From assembly GCF_036170895.1 (NCBI RefSeq), contig NZ_CP108036.1, positions 5,201,501 to 5,265,500 on the forward strand: 64,000 bases of DNA, given 5' to 3'. The notes below the pieces were generated by a model that ran no database searches, was not told where the DNA came from, and worked only from the letters and a program-made list of their open reading frames with translations. A program made the position numbers and the translations under genes. Each line of letters begins with the position of its first letter. Positions within the stretch are counted from its first letter, which is position 1. This DNA comes from Streptomyces erythrochromogenes (lineage in GTDB: Bacteria; Actinomycetota; Actinomycetes; Streptomycetales; Streptomycetaceae). Of the stretch, positions 50,952-59,627 are shown piece by piece.

Positions 50952-52301
50952 CTACGGCCGCCAGGACACCCGGTGCTCCGCCAGGTGCGCCAGGACCGAG
51001 TGGTTCGCCTCCCAGCCGTCCGGGAACTTCACCGTCACGCCCAGCTGCACCGGCTCCGTCGACGGATGGTCGTCCAGCAGCTCCGCTATGCCCGCCCGGG
51101 CCACCACCACGCAGGCGTGCCGGTGCCGCGAGGCCAGCACGCACAGCCGGCCCGTCTCCAGGTGGAAGGCCGTCGCGTCCGGGCGCCCCGACAGCGGGTG
51201 CAGCACCACCGTGAGGTCGTACTCGCGGCCCTGCAGCCGGTTCGCCGTGTCCACCGTGACGCCGGAGACCCCGAGCGAGGCCAGCGCCGCCCGGACCGCG
51301 GCCGCCTGGTCGCGGTGGGCCGTGCCGACCGCGATCCGGTCGGCCGTCAGTGCCACCGGGCCCGAGGTCTGCTCGTCGGAGGTCACCGCACCGCGGTCCA
51401 GGGCCCGGCGCACCACCAGGGCCACCGCGCCGACCGCCTCCGGGTCGGTGCGCGGCGTGTGCCGCGCGGGCAGCTCCAGCAGGCCCCAGCCCGCCTCGGC
51501 GGCCTCGTCCAGCACCCGGTCCGGGCCCGACCCGTCCGAGGGCACCCCGTACGAGAGCTTCCGGTCGCCCGGACCCGTACCGCTGCGGAACTGCGTGTAC
51601 GGGTAGAACGCGCGGGAGACCAGCGGCGCCGCCGTCGCCGGGAGCCGCCAGGACACCGGCAACCGGTGCTGCGGCAGCTGCGGGTTGTGCGCGAGCAGCG
51701 TGCTCACCGCCGACGCCGACGGGTCGTAGGACAGCCCCGCCCACTGCTCCGCGCCGACCACGCTGAACGGGTCCAGCTGGCCCGGGTCGCCCACGAACAG
51801 CGCCCGCTCGAAGAGCCCGGCCACGGCCAGCAGCGCGTCGGAGCGCATCTGGTACGCCTCGTCGACGATGGCGTGCTGCCACGGCTCGACGTCCTTCACG
51901 AAGGCCCACTTCGCCGCCGTGGAGATGGTGATCGGCAGCTCCGCGAGGTCCCCCGGCTTGGCCGAGAGGGTCACCGACGGCAGTTCCCGCAGCGCCGGAT
52001 CGTAGGAGTCCCCCTCACTGCTGTGCAGCCGGCCGACCTTCAGCTCCGGATCCTTGTCGGCCAGCCGCAGCACCAGGTCGTCGACCTGAGCGTTCGTCTG
52101 CGCCACCACCATCAGCCGGCGCCCCGCCGCGGCCAGCTCCCGGGACGCGCGGACGACGAGCGTGGACTTGCCGGCCCCCGGCGGGGAGTCGACGACGACA
52201 CCCCGCTCGGTGCCGTGCAGGGTGTCGTGCAGGATCGCGGCGGTCGCCCGGGCGGCCGCGGCACCCGGGTCGAAGGCGGCGGGCGCGGACACAGGAGTCA
52301 C
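50952..52301 (-). CDS. UPF1/DNA2-type superfamily 1 helicase
   Basis: 449 residues from GTG 52301. The SF1 motif series is complete: Walker A SPPGAGKST (39-47), motif Ia AQTNAQVDDL, motif II VDEAY (146-150, DEAx not DEAD), motif III GDPGQLDPF (171-179), motif IV LPVSWRLP (214-221), motif V VTVDTANRLQGREYDLTVV and motif VI LASRHRHACVVVAR. The order and DEAx/GDPxQL signatures match the UPF1/DNA2 branch (SF1B). The family translocates 5'-3' on single-stranded nucleic acid. The start overlaps the stop of the upstream gene by 4 nt. With the Fe-S nuclease two genes upstream, this forms a split Dna2-like set. Confidence 0.88.
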   Translation of the reverse strand: MTPVSAPAAFDPGAAAARATAAILHDTLHGTERGVVVDSPPGAGKSTLVVRASRELAAAGRRLMVVAQTNAQVDDLVLRLADKDPELKVGRLHSSEGDSYDPALRELPSVTLSAKPGDLAELPITISTAAKWAFVKDVEPWQHAIVDEAYQMRSDALLAVAGLFERALFVGDPGQLDPFSVVGAEQWAGLSYDPSASAVSTLLAHNPQLPQHRLPVSWRLPATAAPLVSRAFYPYTQFRSGTGPGDRKLSYGVPSDGSGPDRVLDEAAEAGWGLLELPARHTPRTDPEAVGAVALVVRRALDRGAVTSDEQTSGPVALTADRIAVGTAHRDQAAAVRAALASLGVSGVTVDTANRLQGREYDLTVVLHPLSGRPDATAFHLETGRLCVLASRHRHACVVVARAGIAELLDDHPSTEPVQLGVTVKFPDGWEANHSVLAHLAEHRVSWRP

Positions 52302-53881
52302 AGGATGTCCTCGTCGGTGACGGCATCGGGAAGGTGGACGGCGGCCCCGGACCCCGGCGGGCCGCCATGGGTCCACGGCGTCTGCTCCGGGTCCGGGAGC
52401 TTCGGGCCGCCGCGCGCGTCGTGCTCGAAGAGCGTCCAGCACACGCGGTCGCCCTCCTCCGGCACGGAACCCGGCTCCGGGTCCCGGCCGCGCCCCATCT
52501 TGTCGAGGAGCCGCAGCACCACCTGCCCGCCCTCCTCGAAACGGACGAACTGCGCGCTCTGCGGTCGCCCGTCCAGCGACCGGTACACCTTCGTGCCGGC
52601 GCCGTCCGCGAGCTGCGGCCGGTCCTCCGTGGACACCGTCACCAGCGGCCGCGGACTCGGCCGCTTCGACTCCGTCCACTCCATCACCACCTCGGTGACC
52701 TCGCCCGCGAACGCCTCGCCCGACAGCCGCCGCCCCGCCATGACCAGCGGATCGTCCAGCGCCTCCTGCGCGTCCAGCCGTACCTGCTCCGTCTCCCGCG
52801 TGGCCAGCTTCTGCGCCGCGGTCACCGCGTCGTCGCGGCGCGGCTGCGGCGGCTCGCCCGCCCGTACCCGGTCCCGGTGCCCGGTGTACGACCAGCGGTC
52901 GCGCGTCCAGCGCTCCTCCGCCCGCTCGCCCGGCGGCAGCGCGCGGACCAGGTCGATCGCCTCCCACGTCGCCCACCAGGTGCTCGACATCTGGTTCACG
53001 ACCAGTCGGCGCACCGCCCGCTCGGCCGTGCGCACCTCGCGGTCGTCGTCCCCGGACCCGGCCGCCAGGGCCGCGCGCGCCGCGTCGTAGCGGGCGATGG
53101 CCGGCGCCAGCAGCTTGTTGTCGAAGGCCGGATCGGTCGCCGGGCCGGCCGGCGGGCACAGCAACTGGCCGTGCTCGTCACGGCCCAGCTCCGCACGAAG
53201 GGCCGCCTCGGCCCCCGACCCGCCCGGCGGCGGGGCGATCCACGCCATGAGCGCGCCCAGGTGCTGGTCCTCCAGATTGCTCTGGCCCGTCGCCCAGTGC
53301 CGGGACAGCAGGTCCGTCGCCGACAGCAGCATCGAGGACCCGGGCACCCGAGCCCGCTCGCCGAGGTGCGTGAACCAGCGGCCCAGCAACGGCACCCTCG
53401 ACGGCGCCGGATAGGGATTGTCCGGATCCTCCTCCGCGGTGCGCCGGAAGCGCATCGACCGCCCCAGCAGGCGTACGTACTCGATGCCCGCCCGGCTCGG
53501 CACGATCAGCTGCGGGGCGTCCACGCACAGCTCGGTCTCCACCTTGACCCGCTTGCCCGTCTCCGGGTCGGTCTCGCTGCGCTCGGCCGGCTCCACGTCG
53601 TCGGCGTACGCGTCGATGTGCGCCAGCACGTGGACCGCCAGGTCCGCCAGGAAAGCCCAGCGCAGGTCCCGGTCGCGGGGCTGGGGTATCACGAAGACCC
53701 GCGGCTCGTTCGGATCGGTGCCGACCAGCGCGCCCAGCGGGGCTCCGGCCTCACCGGCCGTGGTCAGCGGCACGAAGACGAGCGGCTTGTCGCTCAGGTG
53801 GCGGTGGCGCACCGTCGCGAGCGGCTGGGCGCGGCCGGCGCGGACGGCCTCCAGCCGGGCCAGGGTGCTCAGCAGGGGCAT
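52298..53881 (-). CDS. Unknown protein linking nuclease and helicase genes (527 aa)
   Basis: 527 residues from ATG 53881. I recognise no domain. The N-terminal half contains PLVFVPLTTAGEAGAPLGALVGTD, VFVIPQPRDRDLRWAFLADLAVHVLAHIDAYADD and VDAPQLIVPSRAGIEYVRLLGRSMRFRRT. The middle has a helical, Trp-rich stretch (NQMSSTWWATWEAIDLVRAL). The C-terminal part looks like a small beta domain (GTKVYRSLDGRPQSAQFVRFEEGGQVVLRLLDKMGRG) ending in an acidic tail. No membrane segment or metal-binding cluster. It overlaps the nuclease gene by 13 nt and the helicase gene by 4 nt, so it is made in step with both and is probably a third subunit. Confidence 0.85.
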   Translation of the reverse strand: MPLLSTLARLEAVRAGRAQPLATVRHRHLSDKPLVFVPLTTAGEAGAPLGALVGTDPNEPRVFVIPQPRDRDLRWAFLADLAVHVLAHIDAYADDVEPAERSETDPETGKRVKVETELCVDAPQLIVPSRAGIEYVRLLGRSMRFRRTAEEDPDNPYPAPSRVPLLGRWFTHLGERARVPGSSMLLSATDLLSRHWATGQSNLEDQHLGALMAWIAPPPGGSGAEAALRAELGRDEHGQLLCPPAGPATDPAFDNKLLAPAIARYDAARAALAAGSGDDDREVRTAERAVRRLVVNQMSSTWWATWEAIDLVRALPPGERAEERWTRDRWSYTGHRDRVRAGEPPQPRRDDAVTAAQKLATRETEQVRLDAQEALDDPLVMAGRRLSGEAFAGEVTEVVMEWTESKRPSPRPLVTVSTEDRPQLADGAGTKVYRSLDGRPQSAQFVRFEEGGQVVLRLLDKMGRGRDPEPGSVPEEGDRVCWTLFEHDARGGPKLPDPEQTPWTHGGPPGSGAAVHLPDAVTDEDIL

Positions 53882-55038
53882 TCGGGGGTCTCCGGGACGT
53901 GCGGACGGGGAAGGGCGGCGGCCGGCTCCAGCGCCTCGGCGCGCAGCCGGGCCGCGCGGTGCAGGGCGGCGGCGGTGGGGTCCTCGGCGCAGCCGGCGCC
54001 GGCGGCCGCCGCGAGGGCCTCCTCGACGGTGGTCAGCGCGCCCAGCTCGCCCCGTACGGACCGGCCCAGAGCCGTCACCTCGTCGGCGGCGCGGGCCCGC
54101 TCCCGGCAGTGGAAGGCCAGCTCGCAGGCGGCCAGGCACTCGGGCGCGTAGGCGGCGTCCACCGCGGACACCGCCTCGGCCAGCTCCTCGGCGGTCCGCT
54201 CCGGGTCGAAGCTGAGCCCCTCGGGCAGCGCGGCGGCCAGCTCCTCGACCCGCGTCAGCCGGTCCAGCTGGCGGCGGGTCACCGAGCGCTCGCGTCGGAT
54301 GTCGACGGGGGCGGCGGTCGGCAGGTTGGAGAAGTCCTTCGGGCAGACCAGCAGCACGGTGTGCCCGACCTCGGCGCCGGCCAGCTTCCCGGCGATCCGC
54401 TCCAGGGCCAGGACGTAGACGGCGGCCTGGCGGGCCGCCGCGCCCACCTTCGCCGCGTCCGCGGCCGCGTCGATCATGGGGAACGACTTGATCTCCACCA
54501 CGGTCCAGCGGCCGTCGGGGTGCACGACGACGGCGTCCGGCTCCAGGTACGCCGGGGTGCCGGCCACCTCCAGGGCCAGCATCGGGTGGTCCAGCAGGGT
54601 CCAGTCCTTCGCCGAGGTGGCCTCGCGCAGGGCGAGGGCGGTCCGGGCGGCGCGGCCCTCCGGCCCGGCGGCCGTCAGGTCGGGGACCAGGGCGCCGGCC
54701 CCGGGCGGCTCGGCGGCCGTGTCGAGGTGCGCGTGCACCAGCCGCAGCAGCTCGGCCCCGCCGTCGCCCTTGACCTTCGCCTCGAAGGAGTTCCCGCGGA
54801 CGATGGCGAACTGCGACTGACCGAAGGCGGCGGGCGAGCCGAGGGCCGTGGCGAGGGCGTTCTTGTCCACACCGGCGCCGTCGAGCAGTGCGCGTCTGCC
54901 GCAGCCGGGGTTGGCGGCGAGGGCCGCGAGCGCCCGGGCGTCGAGCGGGCGGGGCGGCACGGAGGGGCCTCGCAGGCCGGCGAGCCGCTGCCGCAGCGTG
55001 GTCGGCTGCGCGGGGCTGCTGGGCGGGTAAGAGCTCAC
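53869..55038 (-). CDS. Cas4/RecB-like PD-(D/E)XK nuclease with Fe-S cysteines
   Basis: 389 residues from GTG 55038 (the frame extends to 55200 but the extra N-terminus is not conserved-looking). Nuclease motifs: E86 in RGNSFE, D168 in LEPDAVVV, E182-x-K184 in VVEIKSFP and Q204/Y208 in RQAAVYVL, i.e. the RecB-family D-ExK-Q-Y order. Four cysteines are placed as in Cas4, AddB and Dna2 nucleases: C46 before the core, then C301-x3-C305-x5-C311 after it, suggesting a 4Fe-4S cluster. Such proteins cut single-stranded DNA ends. It is the first gene of the three-gene overlapping operon, divergent from the histidine phosphatase. Confidence 0.85.
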   Translation of the reverse strand: MSSYPPSSPAQPTTLRQRLAGLRGPSVPPRPLDARALAALAANPGCGRRALLDGAGVDKNALATALGSPAAFGQSQFAIVRGNSFEAKVKGDGGAELLRLVHAHLDTAAEPPGAGALVPDLTAAGPEGRAARTALALREATSAKDWTLLDHPMLALEVAGTPAYLEPDAVVVHPDGRWTVVEIKSFPMIDAAADAAKVGAAARQAAVYVLALERIAGKLAGAEVGHTVLLVCPKDFSNLPTAAPVDIRRERSVTRRQLDRLTRVEELAAALPEGLSFDPERTAEELAEAVSAVDAAYAPECLAACELAFHCRERARAADEVTALGRSVRGELGALTTVEEALAAAAGAGCAEDPTAAALHRAARLRAEALEPAAALPRPHVPETPECPC

Positions 55039-55186
55039 CCGCGGAAGTGTCCCATCCGCCACTGACAATCGTGTGCGGAGCGCGGAAACGGGCCGGTGGG
55101 AGAGCCGGGCGGGGGCGTGATGGATGATGGACACACGAGGAAACCATCGTAAAAACGCACAATCTCGCACTGATCGGGAGATTCGC

Positions 55187-55783
55187 ATGGCCCCCCGCAT
55201 CCTGCTGGCCCGTCACGGCCAGACGGCGTGGTCCCAGCTCGGCAAGCACACCGGACGCACGGACGTGCCGCTGCTGGAGGAGGGCAGGCAGGGCGCGAAA
55301 CTGCTCGGCGAGCGCCTGGCCCGCGACCCGTGGCGGGGCCTGCCCGGCCTGGAGGTGCGCACCAGCCCGCTGCTCCGCGCGAGCGAGAGCTGCGACCTGG
55401 CGGGCTTCGGCGCCCGGGCCGAGCCGTGGGACGCGCTGCTGGAGTGGGACTACGGCGACTACGAGGGCATGACCCCGGCCGAGATCCAGGCGGTCCGGCC
55501 GGGCTGGCTGATCTGGCGCGACGGCGTCCCGGGCGGCGAGTCCGTCGCCGACGTCTCGGCGCGCGCCGACGAGGTGGTGGCGTGGGCGCGCTCGGCGGAG
55601 CGGGACGTGCTCGTCTTCGCCCACGGGCACGTCCTGCGCACCCTGGCTGCGCGCTGGCTGGGCTTCGAAGCCTCCTTCGGAGCCCGGATCCGCCTGGAGC
55701 CGACGTCCCTCTCGGTCCTGGGCTGGGCGTACGGGGCGCCGGCGCTGGAACGCTGGAACGACACGGGCCACCTGGACGTGTAG
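55187..55783 (+). CDS. Histidine phosphatase (phosphoglycerate mutase-like) family protein
   Basis: 198 residues from ATG 55187 (GGGAG upstream). The phosphohistidine motif is [10 protein letters not shown] (RHG at ~10-12); the second conserved Arg is in [12 protein letters not shown], the acid in [15 protein letters not shown], and the second catalytic His in [18 protein letters not shown]. The family includes acid phosphatases and cofactor-phosphate phosphatases; the substrate is not evident. Normal length. It is divergent from the nuclease operon and followed by the second repeat region. Confidence 0.92.
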   Translation: MAPRILLARHGQTAWSQLGKHTGRTDVPLLEEGRQGAKLLGERLARDPWRGLPGLEVRTSPLLRASESCDLAGFGARAEPWDALLEWDYGDYEGMTPAEIQAVRPGWLIWRDGVPGGESVADVSARADEVVAWARSAERDVLVFAHGHVLRTLAARWLGFEASFGARIRLEPTSLSVLGWAYGAPALERWNDTGHLDV

Positions 55784-55870
55784 CACTGGCTTCGGCGGAT
55801 CGGGCCCTTCCGCTCCCGCGGGGGCAGCAGCTTGAGGGCCGGCCCTCGAACCCGCCCTTTCCTGCAGACC

Positions 55871-56175
55871 GGGATCCGGGCGCGGTGCCGTTCCCCTCCC
55901 GGGGGGCGGGCGGATCCGGGCGCGGTGTGGCCGGGCCGTGGCGTCGCGGTACAGCGGAATCCATGCCCCGTGCGGGCGGGTCGCGGTGCCGTTCCCCTCG
56001 CGGGAGGCGGGGCGGATCCGGGCGCGGTGTGGCCGGGCCGTGGCATCGCGGTACGGCGGAATCCAGGGCGGGTCGCGGTGCCGTTCCCCTCCCGGGGGGC
56101 TGGGCAGATCCGGGCGCGGTGTGGCCGGGCCGTGGCGTCGCGGTACAGCGGAATCCATGCCCCGTGCGGGCGGGT
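55871..56175. repeat. ~92-102-bp tandem repeat, three units
   Basis: Units carry (C)GATCCGGGCGCGGTGTGG followed by CCGGGCCGTGGC(G/A)TCGCGG, starting at 55911, 56013 and 56105 (steps 102 and 92). Each includes GCGGAATCCA and ends with GGTCGCGGTGCCGTTCCCCT. Not present in the left region. Confidence 0.8.
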
Positions 56176-56504
56176 CGCGGTGCCGCGGAGGGGTGTCTCC
56201 TCGGCTCGCGCCAGGCGGGCACTTCTCGGTTGTGCGGGGTGGTTGCGCGCTCGTCCTGCGGGGACACCCCTCCCCGTCCCCGCTCCAGCAGTACGAGCCC
56301 GGTTCCGGGGCGCCATCCGTGCCGGCCCGGAGCGCGCAGTACGGGCGTATCCCCCTGCACGGGCAGGAGTACCGGAGCGCCGGCGTGGGGTGGGGACACG
56401 GCGGAGTGTCCCCGCAGGACGAGCGCGCGACCCAGGCCGCCTCGCCGAGACACCCCGCACGCGCCGAGCCGAGGAGACACTCCGGCGGGGCACCGCCCCA
56501 CCCG
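56164..56504 (-). repeat. 342-bp nested-palindrome element, copy B (inverted)
   Basis: Reverse complement of 2100-2441; I count two substitutions (near 56297 and 56375) and one G-run indel over 341 nt. The same 16-bp outer and 23-bp inner inverted repeats are conserved. Flanking DNA differs from copy A, so identity is confined to the element. Confidence 0.85.
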
Positions 56505-56611
56505 GCCGCACCGAAGCCACCCCGCGACAACCGGCCACCCCCGGCGGGAGCCACCTGGCACGCGCCGAGCCGAGGAGACACTCCGGCGGGGCACCGCCCC
56601 ACCCGGCACAT
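56461..56611. repeat. 101-bp tandem duplication
   Basis: GCGCCGAGCCGAGGAGACAC begins at 56461 and again at 56562, both followed by TCCGGCGGGGCACCGCCCCA. It is a shortened version of the 158-bp unit in the left region, in inverse orientation. Confidence 0.75.
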
Positions 56612-56702
56612 CCCGCCCCGCGGAAACCCCGCAACCCGGCGGTAGCCGAGCCGAGTCATCCCGCCCGCGGAAACCCGGCCACCCCGGCGGGAGCCGACGG
56701 GT

Positions 56703-58046
56703 TCAGGCGGTCACCCCGGCGGGAGCCGAGCGGTGGCGGGTCAGGAACGCGCCCACGCGGGGGGACCGCTGGTGGGGGACCAGGGTCGCGGCCGTCTCCG
56801 CGAGCATCGAGCGGACCCGCGTCGACTGGACCTCGCCCAGGAGGTCCAGCACCCGCCCGCCCGCCCACGCGGCCTCGTCGGGGGCGTCCGCCCGCGCCAG
56901 GTCACCGGCCAGCTCGGCGGTGTAGAGGGCCACGTTCCGGGCGAAGTGCGGATCCTGGAGGTCGGCCGCCCGCCGCGCGTGCCGCGCCGCGCGGGCGTGT
57001 TCCCCGAGCGCCGACCAGCACCGCGCCTCCAGCGACTCCAGCTCCGCCTCCCCGAAGAAGGACATCCACTCGGGGTCGGCCTCCGCCGGCCCCCGGGAGA
57101 ACTCCCGGTGCGCCCGCGCCAGCGACTCCTCGCAGGCCTTGCGGTCCTCCAGACCCGCCCACCCGCCCGCCTCCCGCAGGGCCAGCAGTGACAGCAGTCG
57201 GGGCGAGCCGAGGGAGGACGCGGCGCGCCGGCCCGCCTGGGCCGCGCGTACCGCCTCGCGAGCGCGCCCGGTGTCGCGGGCCAGGAAGGACATGTTGCTG
57301 AAGGCGTGCGCCTCCAGGCCCGAGTCCCGCGCCACCCGGGCCGTGGCCAGCGCCTCCGCGTAGTGCGAGCGGGCGTCGTCGAAGCGGCCGGAGTCGTGGG
57401 CCAGCCAGCCGACCGAGACGGCCAGTTCACCGGCGCCCGAGTGCAGCCGGTCCTCGGTGGACTGCCGCGTCGCCCCGGCGTCGAGCAGGGCGTAGGCGGT
57501 GCGCAGGGGCTCGGAGGCCCGGCGGTACAGGGCGTCCGCGCCGTGCCGGTCGTCCAGGAGCCGGATCCGGCGTACGGCGTCCTCGACGGCGGCGGCCTCG
57601 GACTCGCCGGCGCGCGCGGGCAGCCGGCGGTTGTCGCCGAGCACGGTGAGGCCGAGCGTCGCGGCCGCCACGGTGGCGGAGCCGCCCGCCATGAACGCGC
57701 GACGCAGCACGTCGCTCTCCTTGGCACTGGAAGGGGAACGGGGGACGGAGCAGGAGGAGGGGCCCGGGCCGCGTTGCGCGGCGCGCCCGCGGACGCTCTC
57801 GCGGGGGGAGAAGCCCAGGTCGGCCAGGGTGCGGCCGGGGAACATGTGGAGGAAGACCCGCTCGTAGGCGTAGTTGGGGCAGCGGATCTCGCCGGACTCG
57901 ACCCGGCCGATGTAGCGCGCGTCGCAGGAAACCGTTTCTCCGATCTCCTTCGCCGCCCGTCGTACCAGGGCCGCGAACTCGGCAGGGGAGTGCTGCCCGC
58001 GCAGCCGCCGGAACGTGGAGTTGGGTGAGTGGGGGAACGCCGCCAT
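56703..58046 (-). CDS. HTH/TPR transcriptional regulator
   Basis: 447 residues from ATG 58046 (GAGAGGTCACG upstream). The N-terminal HTH segment is FRRLRGQHSPAEFAALVRRAAKEIGETVSCDARYIGRVESGEIRCPNYAYERVFLHMF (~13-70). A hydrophobic stretch (AFMAGGSATVAAATLGLTVLG, ~118-140) follows, then a long helical TPR-like domain (DSGRFDDARSHYAEALATARVARDSGLEAHAF; GEHARAARHARRAADLQDPHFARNVALYTAELAGDLA). This layout matches the streptomycete HTH-TPR regulators of the NsdA type, some of which repress antibiotic production. It is divergent from the following small gene. Confidence 0.82.
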   Translation of the reverse strand: MAAFPHSPNSTFRRLRGQHSPAEFAALVRRAAKEIGETVSCDARYIGRVESGEIRCPNYAYERVFLHMFPGRTLADLGFSPRESVRGRAAQRGPGPSSCSVPRSPSSAKESDVLRRAFMAGGSATVAAATLGLTVLGDNRRLPARAGESEAAAVEDAVRRIRLLDDRHGADALYRRASEPLRTAYALLDAGATRQSTEDRLHSGAGELAVSVGWLAHDSGRFDDARSHYAEALATARVARDSGLEAHAFSNMSFLARDTGRAREAVRAAQAGRRAASSLGSPRLLSLLALREAGGWAGLEDRKACEESLARAHREFSRGPAEADPEWMSFFGEAELESLEARCWSALGEHARAARHARRAADLQDPHFARNVALYTAELAGDLARADAPDEAAWAGGRVLDLLGEVQSTRVRSMLAETAATLVPHQRSPRVGAFLTRHRSAPAGVTA

Positions 58047-58296
58047 GGACGTGACCTCTCTGGCAAGGAACGCAGCGCCGGTGCGGTGGCTGGTGCAGTT
58101 GGGCCCGGCGCGCATGAACGTACCGCCAGCGACGGGGTGTTCACGCGATGTTTAGCTACAAAACGGATATCTCACCCGTGATCCGCCATGAACTGCCATC
58201 CTTTGCGGCGTCTTGGTGCCGCACCCGTTGACGTTCCCGTGCGTTGAACCCATGCGGATACGGATCGAGGAGGGGTTCCCCTTGGTGGAGGCCGGC

Positions 58297-58698
58297 ATGG
58301 AGAGCACTGGAACGAACACCGCGCCCGGGCCCGGCGCGGGCCCGGACCTGGACCTGGTGACCGTGCCCGCGCGGCAGGGCCTGGAGGCGGTGGACATCAT
58401 CCGCCGCTCCGCCGGCCGGTCCGGCCCGGTGGGGCCCGTCCTGCACGACGGGTCCGGCGACACCCTCGGCTTCCTCGTCCCGTCCGGCACCGCCGACGCC
58501 TGGGACCTCCCGGGCAGCGCGTGTACGCAGACCAACGGGCGCGGGATGCGCTTCGGCGACGCCGTCTCGCCCACCGCGGGTGCCACGGGCTGGCTGCTCC
58601 CGCCGGAGGCGGTCGGGCCGGTCACCGACCCCGAGGTGCTGCGCGCGGCGCTCGGCGAGGCGGCCCGGCTGATCGAGGCCGCGGACAACTGCCGCTGA
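58297..58698 (+). CDS. Conserved hypothetical protein (133 aa)
   Basis: ATG 58297 is preceded by GGTGGAGGCC; in-frame starts at 58285 (GTG) and 58252 (ATG) are possible. The 133-residue product has no signal peptide or membrane helix. It begins with a Pro/Gly-rich segment and then a compact alpha/beta part (LDLVTVPARQGLEAVDIIRRSAG ... GPVLHDGSGDTLGFLVPSGTADAWDLPGSACTQTNGRGMRF ... WLLPPEAVGPVTDPEVLRAALGEAARLIEAADN). It resembles streptomycete proteins without assigned function encoded next to HTH/TPR regulators. The 250-nt divergent gap upstream contains an AT-rich promoter-like patch (58150-58175). Confidence 0.7.
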   Translation: MESTGTNTAPGPGAGPDLDLVTVPARQGLEAVDIIRRSAGRSGPVGPVLHDGSGDTLGFLVPSGTADAWDLPGSACTQTNGRGMRFGDAVSPTAGATGWLLPPEAVGPVTDPEVLRAALGEAARLIEAADNCR

Positions 58699-58729
58699 CC
58701 GCTCCCGGCCGGCCGGCCCGCACAATGGG

Positions 58730-59611
58730 GTGGTGGCAGGCAAGGACAGGAACAAGGGCAGGCAGCGCGGGCGGGGCGGCGCGGAGGCGGTCGTCGGGCA
58801 GGTGGACGGCGGCCGGGCGGAGCTGGAGCCGGACCGCGAGCGCCCCGGCGCCTGGACCCTGCTGATCGACGGCGCCCCGCAGTCGCACGTGGACCTCGAC
58901 GATCCCGCGTACCTGGACTTCTCCTACCAGCGGCGGATCGGCCACCTCATCGATCTCGCCGCGCCCGCACGCCAGCCCCTGAACGTCGTGCACCTGGGCG
59001 GCGGCGCCTTCACCCTCGCCCGCTACACCGCGGCGTCCCGGCCCCGCTCCACGCAGCAGGTCGTGGAGATCGACGCCGCCCTGGTGGCCTTCGTACGGGA
59101 GCACCTGCCGCTGGACCCGCAGGCGCGGGTCCGGGTCCGGGCGGTGGACGCGCGGGCCGGCCTGGCCAAGGTCCCGGACGGCTGGGCGGACCTGGTGATC
59201 GCGGACGTGTTCAGCGGGGCGCGCACCCCGGCGCACCTGACGAGCACCGAGTTCCTGGACGACGTACGCCGGGCCCTGGCGCCCGCCGGGTGGTACGTGG
59301 CGAACCTCGCGGACGGGCCGCCGCTGACCCACCTGCGCGGCCAGATCGCGACGGCGGCGTCCCGCTTCACGGAGCTGGCGCTGGCCGCGGACCCGGTGGT
59401 GTGGCGAGGGAAACGTTTCGGCAATGCCGTGCTGGTCGCGGCGGACCGGGAACTGCCCGTCGCCGAATTCACCCGCCGGGTCGCGAGCGACCCGCATCCG
59501 GGCCGGGTCGAGCACGGCCGGGCGCTCGCGGACTTCGCGGGCGGCGCGGCCCCGGTCGCCGACGCCTCCTCGGTGGCCTCGCCGCAGCCGCCGTCCTCCG
59601 TCTTCCGCTAG
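58730..59611 (+). CDS. Spermidine-synthase-like methyltransferase-fold protein
   Basis: 293 residues from GTG 58730 (or GTG 58733). The spermidine synthase fold is recognisable: YLDFSYQRRIGHLIDLAAP, the nucleotide-binding VVHLGGGAFTLARY, VVEIDAALVAFVREHL (acidic loop), DARAGLAKVPDGWADLVIADVFSGARTP, and FLDDVRRALAPAGWYVANLADG. The catalytic Asp is in the D-V-F-S position. Polyamine synthesis is possible, but many actinobacterial members lack proven aminopropyltransferase activity and are called 'spermidine synthase-like'. Convergent with the LysR gene. Confidence 0.87.
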   Translation: MVAGKDRNKGRQRGRGGAEAVVGQVDGGRAELEPDRERPGAWTLLIDGAPQSHVDLDDPAYLDFSYQRRIGHLIDLAAPARQPLNVVHLGGGAFTLARYTAASRPRSTQQVVEIDAALVAFVREHLPLDPQARVRVRAVDARAGLAKVPDGWADLVIADVFSGARTPAHLTSTEFLDDVRRALAPAGWYVANLADGPPLTHLRGQIATAASRFTELALAADPVVWRGKRFGNAVLVAADRELPVAEFTRRVASDPHPGRVEHGRALADFAGGAAPVADASSVASPQPPSSVFR

Positions 59612-59627
59612 GCCGCCTCTTGCGCCG

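Larger units (their letters stand above)
55784..56702. other. Gene-free repeat-rich region (right)
   Basis: About 920 nt between the convergent histidine phosphatase and TPR-regulator genes. Long open frames exist but follow repeat boundaries, not genes. It contains three ~100-bp tandem units, the second copy of the palindromic element, and a 101-bp tandem duplication. Its content parallels the left repeat region in reverse order. Confidence 0.8.

Noticed and set aside
52298..56659. A 1453-codon open frame covering the unknown operon protein and running upstream through the nuclease gene and the right repeat region
   Set aside because: Only the part from ATG 53881 has sensible composition and a gene-like start. 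The rest is a shadow of the nuclease and phosphatase genes and of repeat DNA.
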